This document shows positions 16,939 to 24,262 of a stretch of 64,000 nucleotides of DNA, in pieces; within the stretch, counting starts at the first letter, position 1; each line of letters begins with the position of its first letter. A program made the translations under genes and the position numbers. A model generated the notes under the pieces. That model searched no databases. It was not told the DNA's origin and saw only the letters and a program-made list of their open reading frames with translations. This DNA is from Pseudomonadota bacterium (lineage in GTDB: Bacteria; Pseudomonadota; Gammaproteobacteria; Burkholderiales; Methylophilaceae): NCBI GenBank assembly GCA_029556915.1, contig JAKQIT010000060.1:124001-188000 (forward strand). The letters are read 5' to 3'.

Positions 16939-18794
16939 CCCCATTTAACAATGTGTATATCACCCAAACAGCTAGCTTTTTACCTGGCGACGCGGTTGAT
17001 AATGAGGAAATGGATAGCTATATTGGGCCTATCAACAAAACCTCAGGCCGTATGAAAACCCTCATTTTGGCTGAGAACGGCATTCAAAAAAGACATTATG
17101 CGATTGATAAAAACGGCAAATCTCTGCACTCTGTGACATCAATGGGGGCTAAAGTGGTTGAGCAGCTCCTTGATAATGATACGAGAGTTGAGTTTTTGTC
17201 CGCAGCTACTACAGGCGCAGACTCTGCCGCACCAGGATTAGCTAATTTAATTCAGGGTGAAATGCATTTGCCCCCGCTTGAAACTCTATCAGTTTCGGGC
17301 ATTTGCGCGGCCTCTATAGGTGCACTTAATGCCGCTGCACTTGCAGTTGAGTCAAGCGCTAAAAATAAGGCTATTGCACTTGCAAGCGAGTTTCCATCGC
17401 GTTTATTCAAAGCATCACGCTTTCAAAATAGAACTGCCGATATTGATTTTGATGCGCATTTTTTGCGCTGGATGCTTTCAGATGGTGCAGGTGGTGCATT
17501 CCTAGCCAATCATCCTTCCTCAGATGGAGTGTCGCTCAAAATAAAATGGATCCATCAAAAATCATTCTCTGGTGACATGCCTACTTGTATGCAAGTCGGC
17601 ATGTCGGTTGGCAATCAACTGCCTGGCTATTTAGATTACCCAACGTTAGCCGAAGCCGAAAAAGCAGGCGCATTTGATTTACGCCAAAACATCCGAATTT
17701 TGCCCAATTTGTTTGATTTAGGTCTGCATGAATACGCACAATTGGTGAAAGAAGGCCATGTTGACCCCAAAAAAATCAGCCATTTTTTGTGTCATTATTC
17801 ATCTGAGCGATTTAAACCGATGATAGCAAAGTTGATGGAAGAAGCGGGTATTGCCATTGCACCTGAAAAATGGTTTTCTAACTTAACAAGCAAAGGTAAT
17901 ACTGGTTCCGCTTCTATTTATATTATGTTGGATGAGTTTTTTAAAACCAACTCAGCATCTTTGAACGCTGGTGACCAAATTTTTGGGTTTGTGCCTGAGT
18001 CTGGGCGTTTTAGCGTGGCTTATTTTTTATTGGAAGTTGTCAATACTAGCTACCAACCTGCTGTGGCTAAGGTAGCTTCACCTGTTATTCAGCAAGTGGA
18101 CTTGCCTCCAGCGCCAATCTCAGCCGAAGGCGAAACAGGCGATGTTGCCTATATGTTACAAAGCTTGATGGGGGTTTGGCACGACTATCGCTCAGAAGTG
18201 TTTCGTACAGAAATAGCACAAGCCGTGATGCAAGGTAAGCTCTCTGTGGCAGATTATTTGACTTGGATGGAATGCTGGATTCCGCAAGTACGTGAAGGAT
18301 CATTATGGATGCGCCGCGCGGTTTCGAGCATGAACGCTGAGTATAAAGACTTGGCAAAATTAGTACAATTGCACGCAGGTGAAGAGCAGCTTGACTGGCA
18401 AGTGCTGTATCAGGATTACCAAAACGCCGGTGGAATACTGAATGCAGACCACCTAAAACGCAACCCAGGTGGCGAGGCGCTCAATGCGTACATGCACGCT
18501 TATGCAGCGCGCCCCAATCCAGTAGGGTTGCTTGGTGGAATTTACATCATCGAGGGCACTGGGCATCGCATTATTCCAACGCTTTTACCACGTATCAAAG
18601 AGAGTTTGAAAGTTAACTCGTCTATCTTAAAATTTATTGAATACCATGGTGAAAATGACCAAGCACATATGGCGCGTTGGTTAAATGCAGTCAAAATGGT
18701 GGCGTTGATAGAGCCAAAGGCCATGCATGAAATCGTACGTGTTGCAGAAACCGTAGCTGCGCTCTATTTACAGCAATGGAAATATATACGTTAA
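16935..18794 (+). CDS. Ketosynthase (StlD/DarB, KAS III-like) fused to a heme-oxygenase-like diiron domain
   Basis: 619 residues in two parts. Residues 1-375 form a thiolase-fold ketosynthase with active Cys124 in SVSGICAASIGA, His287 in FLCHYSSERF and Asn322 in KGNTGSAS, resembling the StlD/DarB branch that builds dialkylresorcinol-type rings. Residues about 400-619 match the stand-alone HDO protein encoded at 56229: NPVGLLGGIYIIEGT (Glu540) and HGENDQAH (His571, Asp575, His578, the H-x3-D-x2-H triad). The helix with the first ligands reads GEEQLDW, with Asp487 where the stand-alone protein has His. I infer condensation of acyl chains coupled to an oxidation or to a structural HDO module. 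No DarA-type partner is seen in the window. Confidence 0.82.
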   Translation: MTPFNNVYITQTASFLPGDAVDNEEMDSYIGPINKTSGRMKTLILAENGIQKRHYAIDKNGKSLHSVTSMGAKVVEQLLDNDTRVEFLSAATTGADSAAPGLANLIQGEMHLPPLETLSVSGICAASIGALNAAALAVESSAKNKAIALASEFPSRLFKASRFQNRTADIDFDAHFLRWMLSDGAGGAFLANHPSSDGVSLKIKWIHQKSFSGDMPTCMQVGMSVGNQLPGYLDYPTLAEAEKAGAFDLRQNIRILPNLFDLGLHEYAQLVKEGHVDPKKISHFLCHYSSERFKPMIAKLMEEAGIAIAPEKWFSNLTSKGNTGSASIYIMLDEFFKTNSASLNAGDQIFGFVPESGRFSVAYFLLEVVNTSYQPAVAKVASPVIQQVDLPPAPISAEGETGDVAYMLQSLMGVWHDYRSEVFRTEIAQAVMQGKLSVADYLTWMECWIPQVREGSLWMRRAVSSMNAEYKDLAKLVQLHAGEEQLDWQVLYQDYQNAGGILNADHLKRNPGGEALNAYMHAYAARPNPVGLLGGIYIIEGTGHRIIPTLLPRIKESLKVNSSILKFIEYHGENDQAHMARWLNAVKMVALIEPKAMHEIVRVAETVAALYLQQWKYIR

Positions 18795-18810
18795 AAAACA
18801 AGGTGAAATC

Positions 18811-19716
18811 ATGAATAAAGTGTCGCTCCCGCGCGAGTACCAAGCCTTAAAAGAACCACATAATCCAGCTGACCCCAACCCGTGGCAAACCTTGTGGCTA
18901 GATAATTCTGTGCCAATTCAGCAAGGTGTTAAGCAAGCTTGGTTGTATGATTCAAACACGTGGTCACGGCAATTTCTGTTGCCGTTTGTGCGCCCATTGG
19001 CAAGGCTAACAATAGTACTTCTACAAATTATTAAGACGATTATCCCTAATTGGCTGACTTCATCGCCCATTTTGCATCGCATTTTGGCGCGAGCACTCGC
19101 AATATTTGCCACGCCTGAGGCTAACTGGTTGATTTTACGTCACTTCTGGATAGGGTCAGAAAATTTAGCATTTTTGAATGCCAATATTAAAGGTGCAGGG
19201 GTTGAGATGAACCCTTTACGCCCAACTGATTTGCCAGACTTAGTGGACGATTTATTTATTAAACATGATTTAAATTTATTTAATTTTATTTCACGGCTAA
19301 ATCTCAAATTAAATGCACAGGGTATTACTGAGATTTCACCTAATGAAACACTCGATTTTTCGATGATTACCGATAACGGGGATTTTGCGATTGCGCCACA
19401 AAATGCGGGTATGCTGAACTTTGTTGATTTGCAGACCTGTATTGATATTTTTACACCAGTTTATCAACTCTTTCTGACTGATACTGACTTTTGGCGCTCT
19501 GTGCATTCTTTGCAATTAGATGAGACCATTGGGATTTACGCGGCAAAAGTGCTCAATAAGCCTGATGGATTGGTTTTAGTGAATAATAAACACCCGATGG
19601 TAGTACCCGCCACATGGTCTGCGGGCTATCGCTTAGTGCTTCATGGCTTATCCTCAGAAATGCTCCATGCAATACTGGTGCAGGCAAAGCGCCAAAGTCA
19701 GCAACAACTGCATTAA
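18811..19716 (+). CDS. Unrecognised protein linked to the ketosynthase
   Basis: 301 residues beginning at ATG 18811 with AAGGTG upstream. There is no signal peptide; one strongly hydrophobic segment (LARLTIVLLQIIKTIIP, residues about 64-80) could be a membrane-interacting helix. The C-terminal half has conserved-looking stretches such as EMNPLRPTDLPDLVDD and NNKHPMVVPATWSAG. I recognise no family. It lies 16 bases after the KS-HDO gene and 15 bases before the next one, so it should be co-expressed and is a candidate partner in lipid assembly. Confidence 0.75.
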   Translation: MNKVSLPREYQALKEPHNPADPNPWQTLWLDNSVPIQQGVKQAWLYDSNTWSRQFLLPFVRPLARLTIVLLQIIKTIIPNWLTSSPILHRILARALAIFATPEANWLILRHFWIGSENLAFLNANIKGAGVEMNPLRPTDLPDLVDDLFIKHDLNLFNFISRLNLKLNAQGITEISPNETLDFSMITDNGDFAIAPQNAGMLNFVDLQTCIDIFTPVYQLFLTDTDFWRSVHSLQLDETIGIYAAKVLNKPDGLVLVNNKHPMVVPATWSAGYRLVLHGLSSEMLHAILVQAKRQSQQQLH

Positions 19717-19731
19717 ATACTCAAATAATTT

Positions 19732-21384
19732 ATGATCAAATTAAAATCAATAACCGTTTTAACGGTATTTACAGTATTTGCATCCATTTTCAATGTAATA
19801 GCACATGCAGAACAGTTGATATTATCAGACACTCTTTTGCCTGCTGAACAAGATGGTGCACTTGGTCTTTACTCTGCTCGCAATTTAGCGCTCACCACAG
19901 GCAAATGTGCCGAGTGTGCCGTGGCGCCGCAAGCGCTTTGGTATTTTGAAAAAGAACTCATCGCGGTGCCTGCCGTGGCAAAGCCTGCCGAAGGTTACAC
20001 AAAAGTTGCCAATATACCTGCCACCATTAAGCGCAATCATGACATGCCACCTTTAATTTGGCTGGGTTCGCCTCAAGTGATAGCACAGACTAAAATCAAT
20101 GAAAATGCAAAAGCAGTAGGTGAATTTGCAAATTTACTGGATGGCGGCTCCCTATTTTTGGTGGATAAAATACCCAACAATCTATCATATTGGGATGATT
20201 CAACATTTAAGTTTTTTCAGCAACGCCCAATAAGATTACGAGGTGAAATGACTAGCAGAGGTTTTGAAGCGCGCACTGTTTGGCCGCTAGATTACAAACT
20301 ACCAGAAAAGGCTACAGTTAAACCTTTGCAAGCCAATGAGAGTTTAAAGTCACTGGTTCAGTTTGAAAATGGTGGGGCAAAAAGTGCCTATCAAGCGCGC
20401 TTGTTATGGGCTAAAAATGACCAAGTAGCGCAGTTAAGCGCGGACAAAACGGTGATTGGTTTTATGCTCAACGGAGCACAAGGTGACGATGATGAAGCGC
20501 ATGGCGGCCATTTTGCCGTGGTCACAGGGCGTATGGAGGCTGATGGTAATTATGCACGCTGGTTAGTCAACAATTACTACAATTTGGCCAGCAACAGTGA
20601 AAAAGGCATTATTGCGGCAGTCACACCGATGGATAAATACATGGCCGATTTAAATAGTGGGCAAAGTTATTATCGCCCGTCTTACATGCTGGTGGCGGTG
20701 CTTAAAACTGACACCATTGCCAAGCAATTTCAAACCGCCACCAATGAAACATTTGAGTCTTTTTACCGCAATGAATTTTTATATGACCACTCGCGTGAAA
20801 ACTGCACTGGCATCAGCGTTGATACCTTGCGAAAAATGAGCTGGGACATTCCTCAGCGCGGTGTAGAAGGTCGTCTAAAAGCGATTGCCGCCTATTTGTA
20901 TGTGGCCGCCACTGAAAAAAGTCTTACCAAAGGCCGCGCAATATATGATTATTTAACGACAGAAACCACAAGACTGTTGCCCGCAGTAGCTTTTGACGCA
21001 ATAGGCCATGATTTGCTCCAACAAGTAAGTAATGGTGGTGATATGCCGCAAACCACATTTGGCAAACAGTTGCGCGATGAGGTTGAAGCCATTTATTTCG
21101 TACGCATTCCGCAAATCCCTTCCAGCCGCGCGTTTGGCCAAGCGCCAGTATATAGTTTTGAGCAATTTATGCAGCAAGCGCCAGCAGACCGAAGCCAATG
21201 GAAAGTAGTCCCCACTACACCAAATTTGTTGCCAAAAGCGCTTGAAAACGCAGATGCCCTTGAAAAACAAGCGCAAGCCAGCCCTAGCCTTGTACCTTGG
21301 CCAGTGGCGTTGTTGTTTGTGAGTGTTTTTGCAGCATTGGGCTGGATAACGCGTAAAATCGTTAGTCGCAAAAAATTAAAATAA
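19732..21384 (+). CDS. Exported protein with a permuted papain-like His/Cys pair, C-terminal anchor
   Basis: 550 residues: signal peptide (ITVLTVFTVFASIFNVIAHAE), periplasmic body and a C-terminal helix LVPWPVALLFVSVFAALGWI followed by a basic tail. Two motifs stand out: AHGGHFAVVTGRM (His260) and RENCTGISVDTLRKM (Cys358), the His-then-Cys order of YiiX/DUF4105-type cysteine hydrolases. I do not recognise a named family. The gene lies in the second operon after the KS-HDO and the 301-residue protein. A periplasmic acyl- or peptide-cleaving role is suggested by motif order alone. Confidence 0.75.
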   Translation: MIKLKSITVLTVFTVFASIFNVIAHAEQLILSDTLLPAEQDGALGLYSARNLALTTGKCAECAVAPQALWYFEKELIAVPAVAKPAEGYTKVANIPATIKRNHDMPPLIWLGSPQVIAQTKINENAKAVGEFANLLDGGSLFLVDKIPNNLSYWDDSTFKFFQQRPIRLRGEMTSRGFEARTVWPLDYKLPEKATVKPLQANESLKSLVQFENGGAKSAYQARLLWAKNDQVAQLSADKTVIGFMLNGAQGDDDEAHGGHFAVVTGRMEADGNYARWLVNNYYNLASNSEKGIIAAVTPMDKYMADLNSGQSYYRPSYMLVAVLKTDTIAKQFQTATNETFESFYRNEFLYDHSRENCTGISVDTLRKMSWDIPQRGVEGRLKAIAAYLYVAATEKSLTKGRAIYDYLTTETTRLLPAVAFDAIGHDLLQQVSNGGDMPQTTFGKQLRDEVEAIYFVRIPQIPSSRAFGQAPVYSFEQFMQQAPADRSQWKVVPTTPNLLPKALENADALEKQAQASPSLVPWPVALLFVSVFAALGWITRKIVSRKKLK

Positions 21385-21395
21385 AAGGCCATCAT

Positions 21396-22136
21396 ATGGA
21401 AGACGAATTTCCCCCGCAATACGCGATACACCACTCAACTTTTGCTATTGGCCCAGAGCTTAATATGTTGCGTAGCATTTGGGTGAAAAAGTGCTGGGGT
21501 TTGTTTAGTGGTCAGGCTAAGCTTGATTACCCAGCATTTCCTGATAGTGCTTATTCTTATAGCTTAAATAATGGCCAATTGACTGCCGTTAAAATAGGCT
21601 TTTTTGAGACAAGCGAGGGCAGAAAAGTATTTTCCACCTATCTCGCAGCGCTGCAACAAGTAGTGGAAAAATATCACCCACCGCTCGATGCAATTTTGCT
21701 AGAAAGCTTGCTGGGATGGGAAATGTCTATCAGCGTGGCAGATAAAACCGCAAGTCAAGGCTACCGAGATATTGAATGCGTTGAAAGTACGGATAATGTC
21801 ATTGAAAGTTTTGAAAATACGCTTGCCGCACTCAGGCGGCCACATAAAGATAAAACACCCTTTGTTTTAAATAACGACAATGAAGAAAGTGATATTTATG
21901 ATCAATATCTTTATTGTGGCGAATATATGGCCATAGAGGGCGATGTGGTCAACATTCATTTTTATGATTTTAATGATGAAAATTTTGAGCAACTGCACAA
22001 AGTGGCGTTGGACAAAACAGACTTTTATAACGCCTTGTTGCGTGCGCATACACAGCTCAAAAAATATCTTGAAGATATTTGCAAAGTGTTGGGGCTGAAC
22101 TTTAACGATGCAAAAATTCTAGTCAAAAAACAGTAA
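21396..22136 (+). CDS. Unrecognised cytoplasmic protein
   Basis: 246 residues, acidic, without signal peptide or membrane helix. Recognisable stretches are PELNMLRSIWVKKCWGLFSG and ESLLGWEMSISVADK; no family came to mind. ATG 21396 is 11 bases after the preceding stop with AAAGG upstream, so it ends the second operon; a dispersed repeat follows. Codon usage looks like that of its neighbours. It could be a regulatory or accessory protein; no function is proposed. Confidence 0.7.
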   Translation: MEDEFPPQYAIHHSTFAIGPELNMLRSIWVKKCWGLFSGQAKLDYPAFPDSAYSYSLNNGQLTAVKIGFFETSEGRKVFSTYLAALQQVVEKYHPPLDAILLESLLGWEMSISVADKTASQGYRDIECVESTDNVIESFENTLAALRRPHKDKTPFVLNNDNEESDIYDQYLYCGEYMAIEGDVVNIHFYDFNDENFEQLHKVALDKTDFYNALLRAHTQLKKYLEDICKVLGLNFNDAKILVKKQ

Positions 22137-22172
22137 TTTTTTTAATTTTATTTGATGTCTTCTTTTTGCCTG

Positions 22173-22224
22173 CCCTGCAAGCCAGTATCCATGCGGATTC
22201 CAGAGGCATAGTTTTCTCTCGAGG
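22173..22224 (+). repeat. Dispersed palindromic repeat, copy 3
   Basis: CCCTGCAAGCC, loop AGTATCCATGC, GGATTCCAGAGG, then the CATAGTTTTCTCTCGAGG tail. It lies between the second and third segments of the lipid block. Confidence 0.88.
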
Positions 22225-22230
22225 ATATTT

Positions 22231-22259
22231 TTACCTGTATAACGCTTTGGCTTTATAAT
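22231..22259 (+). promoter_or_regulatory. Possible promoter of the third segment
   Basis: TATAAT at 22254-22259 is a consensus -10 box, with a weak -35 candidate (TTACCT) 17 bases upstream. The ArsR-type operator is absent here, so this segment may be regulated separately from the two upstream operons. Confidence 0.4.
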
Positions 22260-22289
22260 GTGCGTTAATCATTTTTTAGCGTAAAGCAC

Positions 22290-24254
22290 ATGCAATTTTT
22301 CCACCGTATTAAACAAAACATTTGGCGGGTTTCAAACAAAATGGGGCCATTTGCGCCCCTATTTGCCATGTTGTTGGTGGGCTTGCTGATATTGTCACTT
22401 TCACGTGTGGGCTTAGTTTTTTGGAAATTTGGCCGCGTGGATGCCACCGGTAAATTAGTGCAAGTTTTGTTGCAAGGTGTGCGGGTAGATTTAATTCAAC
22501 TGTCTTTAATGGCACTTATTCCGTTATTGCTTGCCCCAATTTTAGCCACAAAACAGTTCTTTAAAATTTGGCAAAAATTTAGCTATGTTTGGGTCATTTT
22601 AGGCATCGTGTTGCTGGTGTTCTTAGAGGCCGCCACACCGGGATTTATTGGTGAGTACGATGTGCGACCAAACCGCATTTTTGTGGAATATTTAAAATAT
22701 CCGCATGAGGTGTTTGGCATGTTGTGGCGCGGTTTTAAAGTACATATTTTTGCAGGTGTGGGCTTTTCGTTGTTGGCATTTTGGCTTGCGCGCAGATTTA
22801 TGCAACCGTGGCAATTTGCTAAGCCATCGTGGTCTAACAAAAAATTATGGTTGATTTGGCCACTGATATTTTTATTGGCTGCGTTTACCATTCGTTCCTC
22901 GCTCGGTCACCGCCCTGCTAACCCCGCCTTGTTTGCCATAACGCCAGATAATATGGTGAATAGTTTGGTGCTTAACTCAGGTTATTCAGTTATTTATTCG
23001 GCCTACAACTTGATTAAAGAAACCAAATCAAGTGAGGTGTACGGCAAAATGCCACGTGAAGAAATTTTTAAAATCACGGGTGCTAAAGAGGCAGATTTTC
23101 CAACTTTAACCACGCTCTCGCCTAGCCATAAACGTGAAAAACCCTTAAATTTGGTCATTATTTTGCAAGAGAGTTTAGGGGCAACTTTTGTAGAATCCCT
23201 CGGTGGCGTACCTGTGACGCCCAACCTTGAAAAACTCAAAGATGAAGGCATTTGGTTTGAGCAACTTTATGCCACTGGAACGCGATCTGTGCGTGGTATC
23301 GAGGCGGTCATCACGGGTTTTCAACCAACACCTGCGGACAGCACAGTAAAGCTTTCTAAGTCACAAAAAAACTTTTTTACCATTGCTGATTTGCTACAAA
23401 AACGTGGCTATATGACGGAATTTATATACGGTGGCGAATCCCATTTTGATAATATGCGCAGTTTTTTTATGGGAAATGGTTTTACTAATGTTGTTGACCA
23501 AAAAGACTATAAAAATCCAGTATTTTTGGGCAGTTGGGGCGTATCGGATGAAGATTTGCTCAACAAAACGCACGAGCAATTATTAGCACACCATCAAGCA
23601 GGCAAGCCATTTTTTACCCTTGCATTTTCATCTTCAAACCATGCACCGTTTGAGTTTCCTGATGGCCGTATTGAACTGTATGAGCAACCCAAAGCCACGG
23701 ATAATAATGCGGTGAAATATGCTGATTATGCAATTGGGGAGTTTATCAAAAAAGCCAAAGCCAGTCCGTATTGGCAAGACACGGTGTTTTTAATTGTAGC
23801 TGACCATGATATTCGCGTGCGAGGTGATACTCTAGTGCCTATAGAGCGCTTCCATATTCCAGGCTTGATTTTGGGGGCAGATATTCAGCCGCAACGCTTT
23901 ACTGGTGTTGCTAGCCAAATGGATTTGCCCGTAACGATGCTTTCATTGATGGGCATCGAAGGCCAACACCCGATGACAGGACGTGATTTATCCCGTCTTG
24001 CGCCCAATACGCTAGGCCGCGCGATGATGCAATATAACGATAATTTTGGTTGGATGGAAGAAACCCCCTCAGGCAATCAAGTGGTTGTTTTACGCTCTGG
24101 CAAACCAGCCGCGCATGGCGTGTATGATGTTAAATCCAAGCATTTAACAGAATCTGCGCCGCCAAACAATGCTATTGAACTGGAAAAGCGAGCGCTTGCT
24201 AACGTGCTGCTGCCTGATTTGCTTTATAATGAGCAACGCTACCGCCTACCCTGA
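22290..24254 (+). CDS. LTA synthase-family phosphoglycerol/phosphoethanolamine transferase, first paralogue
   Basis: 654 residues: five N-terminal membrane helices (to about residue 205), then a periplasmic sulfatase-fold domain. It has the LtaS/EptA-like signature: LVIILQESLGA (metal Glu294), LYATGTRSVRG (nucleophile Thr331) and VADHDIRVRGD (metal Asp/His). Such enzymes move phosphoglycerol or phosphoethanolamine from phospholipid to glycans or lipids. A second copy of the family is encoded at 60076. It lies eight bases upstream of a glycosidase/kinase fusion gene, suggesting decoration of a surface glycolipid. The exact donor and acceptor are not deducible. Confidence 0.85.
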   Translation: MQFFHRIKQNIWRVSNKMGPFAPLFAMLLVGLLILSLSRVGLVFWKFGRVDATGKLVQVLLQGVRVDLIQLSLMALIPLLLAPILATKQFFKIWQKFSYVWVILGIVLLVFLEAATPGFIGEYDVRPNRIFVEYLKYPHEVFGMLWRGFKVHIFAGVGFSLLAFWLARRFMQPWQFAKPSWSNKKLWLIWPLIFLLAAFTIRSSLGHRPANPALFAITPDNMVNSLVLNSGYSVIYSAYNLIKETKSSEVYGKMPREEIFKITGAKEADFPTLTTLSPSHKREKPLNLVIILQESLGATFVESLGGVPVTPNLEKLKDEGIWFEQLYATGTRSVRGIEAVITGFQPTPADSTVKLSKSQKNFFTIADLLQKRGYMTEFIYGGESHFDNMRSFFMGNGFTNVVDQKDYKNPVFLGSWGVSDEDLLNKTHEQLLAHHQAGKPFFTLAFSSSNHAPFEFPDGRIELYEQPKATDNNAVKYADYAIGEFIKKAKASPYWQDTVFLIVADHDIRVRGDTLVPIERFHIPGLILGADIQPQRFTGVASQMDLPVTMLSLMGIEGQHPMTGRDLSRLAPNTLGRAMMQYNDNFGWMEETPSGNQVVVLRSGKPAAHGVYDVKSKHLTESAPPNNAIELEKRALANVLLPDLLYNEQRYRLP

Positions 24255-24262
24255 ACAAAGCT

